64,000 nt of DNA from Ypsolopha sequella (GCA_934047225.1 OW204004.1:6886401-6950400), one strand, 5' to 3'. Counted from the first letter of the stretch, positions 10,943 to 21,360 are shown. The notes: a model not told the origin generated them from the letters alone. Translations and numbers: made by a program.

Positions 10943-11885
10943 CAGAGTGAATTTTTGAGACGGGACAGTAGGGGCAGGTACCTTAACCGTTATAGTTACA
11001 GGAAAACGCTCTTAGGAGACTATCCATAAATTTTTAAGATATTCTGAACTGCATATACAGATTTTGGAAAAAATGTACAGTCAGCAAGAAAATTGTCATT
11101 TTAAACAAAAACTTTTTTTATGCCAATCGATCCTGTTTCTTATTAGGATCAAAAGTCTCTACTGGACCGACTGAGGTTTGAGTACTATAAATGTCAGAAA
11201 TCGCAAAAAACTTTTTCCATACATTTGTACGGAAATACAGGGGCATAAGATAATTACAGTTTTTGTCAAGCTGGCCTCGTGGCTTACTGTACCTAGAAGC
11301 AAAAGCGCCTACCTAAGTAGACAATCATCATAGTTGCATCGATAATCTTCTACAACATTAGAACTAAAACAAATAATAATAAAATAAATCATTTTAATAT
11401 GTATTTTAGACACAGACAAACATAACTTACATTTAGATGATCTACGAAATGAATTGCTCAAAATGACCGCCGTTTCCACGAATACATAAGTTCACTCGTT
11501 TTTGTACTGAGCTAGTAGCAGCCGATAATTTTCTTGGATGGATGTCATTTAAAATCTTTTAGGTAGCCCCACAGAAAAAAATCGAGAGGCGTTAGATCTT
11601 GTAATGTATGAGAAAAGTTTTTCGCGATTTCTGAGATTTCTAGTTCCAAACCTCAGTCGGTCCAGTAGAGACTTTTGATCCTTATAAGAAACAGGATCGA
11701 TTGGCATCAAAAAAAGTTTTTGTTTAAAATGACCATTTTCTTGCTGACTGTACATTTTTTCCAAAATCTGTAAATGCAGTTCAGAATATCTTGAAAATTT
11801 ATGGATAGTCTCCTAAAAGCCTTTTCCTGTAACTATAACGGTTAAGATACCTGCCCTTACTGTCCCGTCTCAAAAATTCACCCTG
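10943..11885 (-). mobile_element. Non-autonomous mariner-like element with long inverted repeats, inserted in the numt
   Basis: Ends are CAGAGTGAATTTTTGAGACG at 10943 and the mirror CGTCTCAAAAATTCACCCTG ending at 11885. The arms remain complementary for roughly 260-270 bp each and share ACTATCCATAAATTT and AAATTGTCATTTTAAAC. TA flanks both ends (10941-10942 and 11886-11887). The interior retains a transposase C-terminal scrap (11545-11601, minus strand). The TA duplication and the scrap fit the IS630-Tc1-mariner superfamily. It cannot move without an external transposase. Confidence 0.85.
11545..11601 (-). pseudogene. DDE transposase C-terminal scrap
   Basis: Minus-strand codons read QDLTPLDFFLWGYLKDFK followed by TGA. 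The PLDFFLWGYLK block is the conserved stretch just after the third catalytic acidic position in mariner and IS630-like transposases (usually SPDLTPLDFFLWG). Everything upstream is missing and downstream frames are broken, so only a fossil of the parent autonomous element remains inside the MITE. Confidence 0.8.
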
Positions 11886-12119
11886 TATGTTGAATATTAT
11901 TGATTCATCCATAAAATATAAATCCTAATCATAAAGGTAAAGAAATAGAAAGAGTTATTGTTAAATGACTAGTTCTAGTAAAAATATAAGGAAAAATTCC
12001 TAAAAAATAATTAAATATAACAAATGTAAATAAAGAAATGAAAATGAATGTAGATCCATTAAATCTATTTTTTCCTAATAGTGTTTTAAATTCATTATGA
12101 AGTAATCAATATGAAGTTA
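11886..12119 (-). pseudogene. ATP6: Numt: nuclear copy of mitochondrial ATP6, 5' part
   Basis: With the invertebrate mitochondrial code (TGA=Trp, ATA=Met, AGA=Ser) the minus strand reads [16 protein letters not shown], then [20 protein letters not shown], then [18 protein letters not shown] and GFMFYGWINNIQHM. This is the N-terminal to middle part of ATP6. TGA is used as Trp inside GWIN, which shows the mitochondrial origin. It joins the 3' part at 10942 across the inserted element. Homology stops near 12119, so only about 430 bp of mitochondrial DNA was captured. Confidence 0.9.
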
Positions 12120-12360
12120 TATGAAGTAGATATTTATCTCTGTTTATTTGTTTTATAGTCGACTTGGTTGCATGTTAAAAATGTTTAATAGCCGTGAGTA
12201 TAAAAACTAAAATTAAAGCCTTCAGAATCGGCTTTATTATGTGTAATAAAAATAAATTTTAACATCTGCCATACGATAAATAAATAGTCGATTTTATAAA
12301 ATGCATGGTGCCGTAGAAGTTTGCCAGCTTTGGTTGATATTGGTACCGATTCAGTGAAGC

Positions 12361-12480
12361 ACATCTTAACTTATTTGACAGGACTAAACTTAATTTAAGT
12401 GTTCTGTCCTTGTCTTTTCAATAAACAAAGAAAAAGACAGGACGCTCAAAATAAGATTAGTTCTGTCAAATAAGTTATGT
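12361..12480. repeat. Small foldback element
   Basis: CTTAACTTATTTGACAGGAC with GTGTTCTGTCCTTGTCTTTT is mirrored by AAAAAGACAGGACGCTCA and TTCTGTCAAATAAGTTATG. The imperfect palindrome of about 115 bp is a probable small MITE. No coding content. Confidence 0.6.
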
Positions 12481-12489
12481 CGTGTTACG

Positions 12490-13410
12490 CCGAATCGATA
12501 TAATTATTATGTGCCCAAATAACGTAATTATAATATATTCTTCCGTTAGTTGCGGGAAGTTCCTTCTAAATCTGCTCTTAGGCTATTCAATTCATTTATT
12601 TCCACAATCAAACGTAATTGTATAGTACATTTTTGGGAACCCATGTTTTCCCTGTTACTGTATGAGATTATTATATGATGTTATTGTATTATTTAAAAAT
12701 ACATTTTTCTTAAACTGTATTTTTTATTCTCTTTTAACATCCGGGTCGACACCCACCTGCTAAGACGTCCTTTCGTTACCCTTCATTTAAACAAGCATAT
12801 TACAATATATAAAAAACAGGTAATTTGCAAAATAATATAGGTAGTAATCAAAAAAGTACAGGTGTTTTGAATACAAATATAATACAAGAAAAAGATCGAT
12901 GAAATACCGTTGTCAATCAGAAAAAATACAGGTATATCCAGAACAAGTACAATACAGGTTATTTGCGAAGGAGTACCATTATTTATTAAAAACAATATAG
13001 ATATATTGAATACCGGTAATTTTACAACGGAAACGTTATGAGTTATGACTGATACCTGTTGATACTGTTAATTATTTTTAGTATTAAAAATTATTTTAAT
13101 ATATCTCTGAACGGACACGGATTTGAGAGGTCACCTTATTAAATATTGCTGCACTAAGTAAGACCTGTTAATTGACACTAGAATCATTTCTATTGGAGTT
13201 GGTACCAAAATGGTACTCCTTTGGTCCCTGTTGAAAAATGATTTTCCTTTACGTTTTCATAATTCAACTCCTTACTTTGTAAGAACATAACATAACAACG
13301 TCTTGTTTACTAAGTAAAGTATCCATTTCATAAAAATATAATCCAGTTTGGATGATATATTATTTGTTTATATAATCATATTATAGTACATAATTTGGTC
13401 ATCCTTAGGA
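12490..13410. other. AT-rich gap, nothing recognised
   Basis: No inverted repeats with clear ends and no coding pattern. Loosely repeated phrases containing ACAGGTA between 12.8 and 13.0 kb hint at an old local duplication. Confidence 0.35.
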
Positions 13411-13416
13411 TACCAA

Positions 13417-13548
13417 TCAATCAATTCTTCTCGGCCGTTTTCGGTCACAGCGACTGTCACTGCGGCGCTGGTGAGCCCTCACGTGGCTGACGTAGTCGAT
13501 TTTTGCAGTGAACGTGCGACCACATTCACTGCACGTCAACACCCCTCC
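13417..13548 (-). pseudogene. C2H2 zinc-finger fragment, probably LINE ORF C-terminus
   Basis: The minus strand from 13548 reads [20 protein letters not shown] then [19 protein letters not shown] and ends at TGA 13417-13419. C-x2-C-x12-H-x3-H is a complete classical zinc finger. A single finger of the form CxxCGRxFxAxIxxxSHxRxH at the very C-terminus is characteristic of CR1-like LINE ORF2 proteins in many animals, and the surroundings lack other exons. It could be a host zinc-finger exon, but a LINE origin is more likely. Upstream frames (13550-13870) are broken. Confidence 0.55.
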
Positions 13549-13880
13549 AACTATAACCAACCAACTAAACCTATACAGGTCTTACGCGGTTACCTCCCGT
13601 TTTTCTGTTGACCTGGCGTGAAAGGCAATTCTGCATATTCTGCATTCGGCTGATAAGCGTAGGATATTGGCAGACGCGGCAAGTCAGCACGGCCTAAGTG
13701 GAAGGCCTAGGGCAGCGTTTGAGGTCTCAAGTGAACGTCGGCCAGAAACTGCATCTGAACCTCTTTCTGATTGTAGCGGTTACCCGTTCCATCAGGCACA
13801 GAGAGGTTTAGACGAGAGAGTGGACCTGTGTTTGCGCACACACTTGTGCACTATAATATGTCCTGCGTAATTGACTGTTT
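13549..13880. other. GC-richer non-coding stretch upstream of the zinc-finger remnant
   Basis: This 330-bp stretch is clearly GC-richer than its surroundings and lies where the rest of the LINE ORF would be, but neither strand gives a continuous convincing translation. The + strand 67-codon ORF has no recognisable domain. Confidence 0.35.
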
Positions 13881-13883
13881 CTG

Positions 13884-13940
13884 CCTTAGGATACACAAAT
13901 ATACTCACGCCTGCGTCCCTGAGGGGTAGGCAGAGACTAC
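13884..13940 (+). repeat. CGCCTGTCTCCC-type SINE-like motif
   Basis: ATACTCACGCCTGCGTCCCT followed by GAGGGGTAGGCAGAGACTAC matches the repeat at 236-330. Confidence 0.6.
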
Positions 13941-14075
13941 TGATATCCATCTATCATGCAAGCTCTTTTATTCATAGTGCTTTTGACTTTGCCCTTCTTC
14001 AGTATGGCGCTGGTCGGCATACGTCCTTTTATGCTTCACCTTTCACTTGCGCATTAGGTAATTTAGATTTTTTTA

Positions 14076-14436
14076 AATGCAAGTGCTCGTAAAGGCCCAC
14101 TTTTTATGCATCAAAACCGAAAAGAAAGTCGATTATTTTGCCCTCAAAAGGGCTTTTTTTATTCTCTTATTTATTTAAGTTGGCTAAACTGCAACCTTTC
14201 CTGTGTACCATAAATGCTATACTTTTTTTCCACTGCTTAACGGCTCTGGATACAGTCCTTTTGAGCCAATCATAATTTAAAGTTCACAAGATTATATTTG
14301 TTTTATTTCCTCACACTATGCATTGAAAAACGTAGTATGATACACGGGTGTAAGAGCTATAAATTACTCGGTTATGTTTAAAACACTCGGTCCTCGTAAT
14401 TTATTCCTTTTCGCCCTTGTAGCATAAACTACTATT
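14076..14436 (+). mobile_element. 390-bp hairpin repeat family, copy A (loop-deleted)
   Basis: It runs from ATGCAAGTGCTCGTAAAGGC through AAAGTCGATTATTTTGCCCT, TTGGCTAAACTGCAACC and GGCTCTGGATACAGTCCTTT to TTCGCCCTTGTAGCATAAAC. Four further copies are in the window. Copy A lacks about 22 bp of the hairpin loop (GCTACGCTCATGTTTTAAATC) present in the other four. Non-coding; superfamily unknown. Confidence 0.75.
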
Positions 14437-14700
14437 AAGAAAATCGTTTTGCTTCTGACAATTTAATTGCGCACCTAATGTCTCTAATGAAAGCTATATT
14501 AGGAAATAGTGAGTCAATGATTCTTAAAATTCTGTAGTTTTCCATACAAAAGTCTAATCTAGTTTACGGTCTCAATACGTACTCATGCATTTTTCAGTGA
14601 TTTAGTAAGCAGACTTGTCGACCTTGCATAATGTACTACTAGTCTATTTCTGTTTAATACGGTTTTCACGAGAAGCCGTGTTATTTTGAATTTAAAATAA

Positions 14701-15122
14701 TAATAGGTCCTTACATATGAAATTGCCGAAATTTTCTTACGGATTCATGAGTTCATAGTTCCTGTAATTCAGTATAGCTATTTCAATTATTAGTTTTTTG
14801 TCTGAAAGTTGATTTCAAGGTTTTACATCTACGTATTACATTTTGTTTTTATTTTCAGTTTGAAAAATTATCTTAAAAAACAGTTCGTCGTAAATGTCAT
14901 CCATTTCCATGATAAGATTCATAATAATTTTTTGCAGCTGACACTTTTCAAAAATTAAATTAACGTTTCTGTTAGCTAAATATTGTCTCATTCATACGCA
15001 AAAGAAATTACATCATTTGGATTTGTCATTCCAAAAAAACTAATGCAAAAATGTTAATACTGAAAATTGAATTCAGTTCAAATTCTCTATAGAAACGGCA
15101 ATTTCATATGTAAAGACCTAAT
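14701..15122 (-). mobile_element. MITE, AAATTGCCG-TIR family, copy 2
   Basis: Left end TAGGTCCTTACATATGAAAT and right end ATTTCATATGTAAAGACCTA form a 24-bp terminal inverted repeat with one mismatch. The interior is the reverse complement of copy 1 at 1.6 kb and contains GATAAGATTCATAATAATTT. TA at both outermost positions fits a TA target duplication. Best-preserved copy of the family. Confidence 0.85.
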
Positions 15123-15124
15123 AT

Positions 15125-15825
15125 TTGAAACACGCACATGTCACAAAATTATTGACATTTTGACTAACGTCCAAGTCGAAATGTGCGTAAAAAAAGAGAA
15201 AATTGTGGTTCCAGAACGTTTAAGATGAAGATTTGTGGTCTTTACTTAATGGTACAAGGGTAAAACACGGTATGTCACAGAAACATATCTTTTTAGAATT
15301 AACATTTCATTGTTGTTGACAGATGGATTTTCCTTATTTGACAGATGGACATTCCTTTACACAGGGAATTAAAAAATCCTCAATTTTCCCCGATTCCGTC
15401 CCTCTTGCACTGCGGTTTGTTGCGCCTGGAATAACGGGGACCTTTGCACGGACAATATATAGACTACTTATAGACGCTTTCCTTCAGGCCAAGCCTAAAA
15501 AAAAGAAAAAAATATACAAAAAAACATTATTTCCATTATTACCTAACAGTCTTTATTCAAAGTGACGGTCGTTCCCTTGCATTTATTTGATGGCACAGCT
15601 CGTTCTGGGAAGTTCTCACAATCACCTCATCGCATATTCTGTCCGCTACATTTAACATCTTCCATCTCAGCGAATTTGTTGGAAATAAATGAAAGAGCCA
15701 GTTTATTTTCAATTGAAATTCCGGATTTGTTATTTGAGGTTATTTTGTGTTTGTATTTGTTTCTTGTAATCGGATAAGTTAACGATCTAAACAAAGAAAA
15801 GGTTGTGCTGATCAATTTGTGCTGG
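15125..15825. other. Non-coding gap, nothing recognised
   Basis: Two overlapping + strand ORFs (15323-15565 and 15562-15777) show no domain, and the T- and C-rich patches are repeat-like. The phrase CGTCCCTCTTGCACTGCGG near 15400 resembles the CCGTCCCTCTCGCACTGAGG block of the TTAA MITEs, so an old copy may underlie it. Confidence 0.4.
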
Positions 15826-15828
15826 GGG

Positions 15829-15960
15829 TGTAAAAAGGCCGACTTGAGTGCATCATAAAATGATTTGAAAGTAGGATGGAGTCAGAGTTTTGTCACGCGT
15901 GCAAAAGAGACTGCATTAGAACGAATTCATAATATGATTCATCCATAGCGGCCTTTTTAG
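15829..15960 (+). mobile_element. Small MITE, TAAAAAGGCCGC ends, copy 1
   Basis: TAAAAAGGCC at the left is mirrored by GCGGCCTTTTTAG at the right. The interior (TGATTTGAAAGTAGGATGGA, ACGCGTGCAAAAGAGA) is shared in reverse with 46824-46954. About 130 bp, non-coding. Confidence 0.75.
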
Positions 15961-16205
15961 AGGACCGGATCTCTGAAAAATACATAATTTGATTATTAGT
16001 AGGAACGGGACTGTTAAGCTTTACTTTTTATGTTTTTCCACATTTTCGGCAAAGTTACATCTCCCATGGTCACGGTATGTATGACCGTCATGTCATTTGT
16101 CAAAACTTTTTGCCGAAATTCGGAAAAATGTGAAAACTGAACACAGTGAATCCCGTAGGTGCATCTACGTATACTAATTTTTATAGTGACATTAAAGCTG
16201 ATATT

Positions 16206-16317
16206 AGGTTTAGTGCTGTCAAAACAAAAAAAAATGCAAGGTAATTTAGCCTGTATTACCTAAATTTAAGTACATTATTGGAATGAAGAAATTTTAGATT
16301 TGACAGCACTAAACCTT
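16206..16317. repeat. Small foldback, GGTTTAGTGCTGTCAAA arms
   Basis: GGTTTAGTGCTGTCAAA is mirrored by TTTGACAGCACTAAACC, and an inner AGGTAATTTAG..CTAAATTTAAG adds further pairing. The arms are perfect over 17 bp. Probably a tiny MITE. Confidence 0.65.
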
Positions 16318-16469
16318 TAACCCTTAACTACCTGACGTCAGTCTCAGAGACTCCAGCGGCTTTTGTTTTCCAATTTCATCGGCCAACGTAAGCCGATTGC
16401 GCAATTCTTCTGTAGGTGATTAAAAAAGGTCGCAAGTCGGCACGTAAATCTCATGGGTTTTACCTCACA

Positions 16470-16894
16470 TTAAGGCGCTACGGAAAAAAATCAACACTTT
16501 CAGGACTTGCATATCTACTTCAGTAAATATTGTATTATTTTGATAAAACAGTATATTATTTTTGGATTCTTTTTCTAGGGATCTGTTAAAACAGAAACGC
16601 GATTGGAGAAATTCGGCTCGATAGAAATATTTTTTGAAATGAGGTCCTTTTGGACACCAATTCTCCTGGTTTGACAATTTATAATGTCATATAGACTACA
16701 ACTATATTTTATAAGATGGGTTTTAACGGTATCTAGGACCTGGTTAAACAAAATTTTGATAGCAACTTTAGTACATTCTATATTAATGAAAAACCAACTT
16801 TTTGCTACTTTTCCACGAATCCGTCCCTCTCGCACTGAGGATTTTTTCGCATATGGAGTAACAGAGACGCTAATACTTTTACATATCGCCTTAA
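16470..16894 (+). mobile_element. TTAA-flanked MITE, GGCGCTACGG subfamily, copy 1
   Basis: TTAA (16470-16473) is followed by GGCGCTACGGAAAAAAATC, and the right end CATATCGCC is followed by TTAA (16891-16894). The interior matches the 33633-34050 copy throughout, for example GGGATCTGTTAAAACAGAAA and GGTATCTAGGACCTGGTTAA. TTAA target sites are the hallmark of piggyBac-type transposition. The overlapping 70-86 codon ORFs are not conserved as proteins between copies. Confidence 0.85.
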
Positions 16895-17688
16895 ATTTAC
16901 AATTTAGAAGTGATTTTAAAACCTAAAATATTATTAAATTTTATTAGCTTAATTTATTAGCTTAAGCTGGTAAGACGCCAGACCCAATCAAAGAGCTCGG
17001 GTTCTATTTCCGCCCGTCGCCACGCTTCGCCGGAGCAAGAACTGATGAGAAATAATGAATGACATTTTTTTTTTGTTTTTTGATAGCACTTGGTGGAACT
17101 TCTTGGAACAAGTAATTTGGTACAGAACCATCCAATGAAGTCCTCTTCATTTCCCCTGGTTCGAAAAGTATGCTAATAGGAGTGGTCTTGTTCTGAATTT
17201 TAGACTGCGTTCCGGACACATTCTATTAAGAGGATGGCATACCCTAGCAACTTTTTTTATTACCCGTCCAGCACAGTAAGTCTAATGGCAAAGACCTTAT
17301 TTGCTTTTCATATAGGCGATTATATGTTGGCTCTTTGGCCTCTTGTTCTTGGACGCGTAATACTAGTGATTACGCAGCGAAACAACAAATTGGTGTGTTT
17401 TTAGCTAATACTGAAATATTTTGTGGGGAAAAAATATTGGATTTCATGCATTCCTTCATATTTCTATTGAATATTTTATAAAAAAAATCAAGTTGATCTC
17501 GGTTAACCGCGTTTCTTAAACGAACGTTTGAAAACCAAAAAAAAAAAGGTGGAAAACATTTTTTTTTTGACAAAAGTATAAATCTTAAAACATTGTTTAT
17601 AGGTGGAATCCTTAAACAAAAGATCGATAAATCAAATATGTTTGCTTCAATATGAGGATAGACCTAGTTTTTTCCAATGAACTCTTGA
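16895..17688. other. Non-coding gap, nothing recognised
   Basis: AT-rich with a GCTGGTAAGACGCCAGACCC block near 16970. No coding pattern is convincing before the LINE remnant that starts at 17689. Confidence 0.35.
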
Positions 17689-17862
17689 AAACCTGGTGTT
17701 GTTGATGTTCTAGCGTCAGGTGTCCCGTTAAATAAGTTTGCTTATATGATGCGCAAGTCAGATACCCCGAACTGTATTGAATGTGGGGTGGTTGAAGACG
17801 TATATCATATTTTAAGAAAGAAAGAACGGAATTTATTGCCAAAAAAATACAGTAAAAAATAA
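17689..17862 (+). pseudogene. LINE ORF C-terminal remnant with zinc knuckle
   Basis: The plus strand reads KPGVVDVLASGVPLNKFAYM then MRKSDTPNCIECGVVEDVYH then ILRKKERNLLPKKYSKK-stop (TAA 17860-17862). The block xSGxxPLNKFxxxMxKxDxPNCxxCGxxEDVxHxL is the post-RT/RNase H zinc knuckle (C-x2-C..H) found in I/R1/jockey-related LINE ORF2 proteins. The reverse transcriptase is missing. It lies 310 bp before the 41-bp minisatellite. The minus-strand 86-codon ORF here is a shadow. Confidence 0.65.
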
Positions 17863-18174
17863 AACAAGACATTATAATACTAACTTAAATTCTAACAAAT
17901 TAACCAAGAAGGCAAGTTACTAACAAAATTAATTACTTACAAATAAAGTGTTACATGGTTAACCATACATCCTTAAGCTAGCATACATTGAACAGCTTTT
18001 GTTTGGCAAAAAGTGGCCCGCTCAGCATTTGCTGTCGGAAACTTGTCGAGAGTTCCTACAGCGCTGATTTTCAGCGAGCCCCTTTGTTTGGATACGTTTA
18101 AAGTTTTTTGATTTAAGTTTAAATTTTGAAGGATTGTGTGCGAAACGAGACTCAAAGGAGACAAATATATCACA

Positions 18175-19737
18175 ATATTTGAACTGGGTGGATGTAACAG
18201 CGCTTTAGCTTCTTCATATTTGAACTGGGTGGATGTAACAGCGCTTTAGCTTCTTCATATTTGAAGTGGGTGGATGTAACAGCGCTTTAGCTTCTTTATA
18301 TTTGAACTGGGTGGATGTAACAGCGCTTTAGCTTCTTCATATTTGAACTGGGTGGATGTAACAGCGCTTTAGCTTCTTCATATTTGAACTGGGTGGATGT
18401 AACAGCGCTTTAGCTTCTTCATATTTGAACTGGGTGGATGTAACAGCGCTTTAGCTTCTTCATATTTGAACTGGGTGGATGTAACAGCGCTTTAGCTTCT
18501 TCATATTTGAACTGGGTGGATGTAACAGCGCTTTAGCTTCTTCATATTTGAACTGGGTGGATGTAACAGCGCTTTAGCTTCTTCATATTTGAACTGGGTG
18601 GATGTAACAGCGCTTTAGCTTCTTCATATTTGAACTGGGTGGATGTAACAGCGCTTTAGCTTCTTCATATTTGAACTGGGTGGATGTAACAGCGCTTTAG
18701 CTTCTTCATATTTGAACTGGGTGGATGTAACAGCGCTTTAGCTTCTTCATATTTGAACTGGGTGGATGTAACAGCGCTTTAGCTTCTTCATATTTGAACT
18801 GGGTGGATGTAACAGCGCTTTAGCTTCTTCATATTTGAACTGGGTGGATGTAACAGCGCTTTAGCTTCTTCATATTTGAACTGGGTGGATGTAACAGCGC
18901 TTTAGCTTCTTCATATTTGAACTGGGTGGATGTAACAGCGCTTTAGCTTCTTCATATTTGAACTGGGTGGATGTAACAGCGCTTTAGCTTCTTCATATTT
19001 GAACTGGGTGGATGTAACAGCGCTTTAGCTTCTTCATATTTGAACTGGGTGGATGTAACAGCGCTTTAGCTTCTTCATATTTGAACTGGGTGGATGTAAC
19101 AGCGCTTTAGCTTCTTCATATTTGAACTGGGTGGATGTAACAGCGCTTTAGCTTCTTCATATTTGAACTGGGTGGATGTAACAGCGCTTTAGCTTCTTCA
19201 TATTTGAACTGGGTGGATGTAACAGCGCTTTAGCTTCTTCATATTTGAACTGGGTGGATGTAACAGCGCTTTAGCTTCTTCATATTTGAACTGGGTGGAT
19301 GTAACAGCGCTTTAGCTTCTTTATATTTGAACTGGGTGGATGTAACAGCGCTTTAGCTTCTTTATATTTGAACTGGGTGGATGTAACAGCGCTTTAGCTT
19401 CTTCATATTTGAACTGGGTGGATGTAACAGCGCTTTAGCTTCTTCATATTTGAACTGGGTGGATGTAACAGCGCTTTAGCTTCTTCATATTTGAACTGGG
19501 TGGATGTAACAGCGCTTTAGCTTCTTCATATTTGAACTGGGTGGATGTAACAGCGCTTTAGCTTCTTCATATTTGAACTGGGTGGATGTAACAGCGCTTT
19601 AGCTTCTTTATATTTGAACTGGGTGGATGTAACAGCGCTTTAGCTTCTTCATATTTGAACTGGGTGGATGTAACAGCGCTTTAGCTTCTTCATATTTGAA
19701 CTGGGTGGATGTAACAGCGCTTTAGCTTCTTTATATT
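18175..19737 (+). repeat. Minisatellite, 38 units of 41 bp
   Basis: The unit is ATATTTGAACTGGGTGGATG followed by TAACAGCGCTTTAGCTTCTT and C. GAACTGGG starts at 18181 and again every 41 bases to 19698, giving 38 units with no length variation. The few variants are GAAGTGGG in the third unit and TTCTTTATAT instead of TTCTTCATAT in some units (for example near 18296, 19321, 19362 and 19608). 41 is not a multiple of 3 and each unit has stops on both strands, so it does not encode a repeat protein. The homogeneity indicates recent expansion. Confidence 0.97.
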
Positions 19738-20349
19738 CGGAAGAAATATTAACGATCATATTCGTTAAGTCTGTTAAGAGAGGAATTAAATTAAGAAGCA
19801 CTGTGTAATCTAAAATAAAGTTAAGGGTGATAAATGTTTAAAGTGTAGGTACAATTAGGGTGACGTAGTCACTATGTGACCAAACCCTTTAAATAAGAAA
19901 ATAAAAATAAAAAAAAACTTCATTTATTCGCTGCAATAACAAGTAAAAAATAAAATTAAGTAGATTAAAAAATTAACAAACACAACACTCACATACACAA
20001 TGATCAGTAACACAATAAAAATAAAAACAAGAGATGTTGTGTTGAGGCAGCGAAAAAGGTCTGACTCAGGACAATGCGATTTAAAAAAATCTCAGTGCCC
20101 TGGTATTATGTCAGGCCTGTTATCACACAGAAGGCTTTAAAGAACCGATGCAATACTCTTATTTATTATGTTAATAAATAACATTATACATATAATATAC
20201 ATAAATTACTTACTTACATTACAACATGAATATTAAATTAATTTTGTTGTGTATAAAGATCACATATAAACATACTGTATACATAGAAAAAGAAAAAAAG
20301 AAGAAACAGCTAACGAATTAAAATGGCAAGAATATAACTTGAATGAATA
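19738..20349. other. A-rich gap, probably LINE 3' untranslated debris (minus strand)
   Basis: Runs such as AAATAAAAATAAAAAAAAAC, and CCCTGGTATTATGTCAGGCC near 20100, look like the 3' untranslated end of a minus-strand LINE. Nothing here is coding. Confidence 0.4.
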
Positions 20350-20707
20350 CAAATATTTTTTTTATTTATTTTTTTTTTCCCAACTTACACCTACCATTAC
20401 AGGAATGCAACCTATTGCGATAGGATGTGTTTGACTTATTTTATCTTATAAATCTACAAATTAACACCATTAACTACATATTCCATCAAACTTACTAAAC
20501 CTACTTATCTTTATAACACAGTGTATATAACGCTATTTTAGTGAATTCACTTAGAGCACAATTAAAAAGGTCTATGAGTTCCGCGATAGAATTGAGAATG
20601 GTAAACGCGCGCGTCAGCGGCGCCTCCGCCATCAGTGCGGTGCGTGAGCGTGGTACGAGCAGCAAGGGCGGCTGGCGGCGCCGCCACATGTACCTGGCAA
20701 GGGACAA
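20350..20707 (-). pseudogene. LINE ORF C-terminus plus 3' tail, minus strand
   Basis: The minus strand from 20707 reads ..RRRQPPLLLVPRSRTALM, AEAPLTRAFTILNSIAELID and LFNCALSEFTKIALYTLC, ending at TAG 20501-20503. The APLTRA..LN.....DLF.C.L.EFTK pattern resembles the extreme C-terminus of lepidopteran LINE-encoded ORFs that I have seen. It is followed by an untranslated tail ending in a T-run on the plus strand (about 20350-20380). The coding part is GC-rich against an AT-rich background. No catalytic domain remains; family assignment is from pattern memory only. Confidence 0.45.
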
Positions 20708-20709
20708 CT

Positions 20710-21315
20710 AAAAACTAAAAACAATTAACATTACGGCAACTTATATTAAAATACACTTGTACATGTTCACCGGAATCGCACGCTTGAAACAGTGGTCAAA
20801 TGTATGGAATTCCAGTGTGTTTGGACAAAATCACGTGACAATACATACTTACACTATATCTAGTGATAAGCGACAAACATACATTACATATGTACTGTAC
20901 ATAGAGACAGCCGTTGTATTTTTTGTGTTTTAAGAAATATATCATTTAGTTTGTTTTTTTTTCGAACGGAGCCCTAAAAACAGCTATAAAAGTAACATTT
21001 CAATCTGAAAAAGATTTGATGCGAAGTCAATAAACTCGTAAAATAAGACGCAGATCACTTATTTTTACGGTTTATTCAAACTTTTTGTTGGAAACCATTT
21101 TCTTTTAGAGTTTACATCGAAATAGTATTTTGTGCAAGTGTGTTGGGGTGTCAGTGCCCGATGTTCCTTGATCTTTTGGACGGAAGTTCTGACGGGATAG
21201 CTCGAGTAAAATAAACGGAGTGTAATTTTGGGTGCTGTATTCTCAGGATAATACTGGTAGTATCGCGTACGTGTATGTCACAGATAGAGAGAGAAGAGAA
21301 TGACTCGATTAAAAA
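20710..21315. other. Non-coding gap, possible 3' UTR of the 21.4-kb exon candidate
   Basis: No coding pattern. On the minus strand an AATAAA lies in GTTTGAATAAACCG near 21066-21080, a possible poly(A) signal if the terminal-exon candidate at 21387-21437 is real. Confidence 0.3.
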
Positions 21316-21318
21316 TGA

Positions 21319-21360
21319 ATGATTGAATGAATGAAGACTGATTGAATGAATGAATATAAT
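21319..21360. repeat. (GAAT)n microsatellite
   Basis: AATGATTGAATGAATGAAG and ATTGAATGAATGAATATAAT form a short tetranucleotide repeat. Confidence 0.75.

Noticed and set aside
13667..14092. Two consecutive + strand ORFs (67 and 73 codons) in a GC-richer patch
   Set aside because: No domain. The second runs through a SINE-like motif, and the zinc-finger evidence is on the opposite strand.
18175..19737. Regular array that could suggest a CRISPR or a repeat protein
   Set aside because: Units are contiguous with no unique spacers, the period is 41 (not a multiple of 3) and stops occur in every frame. It is a eukaryotic minisatellite.
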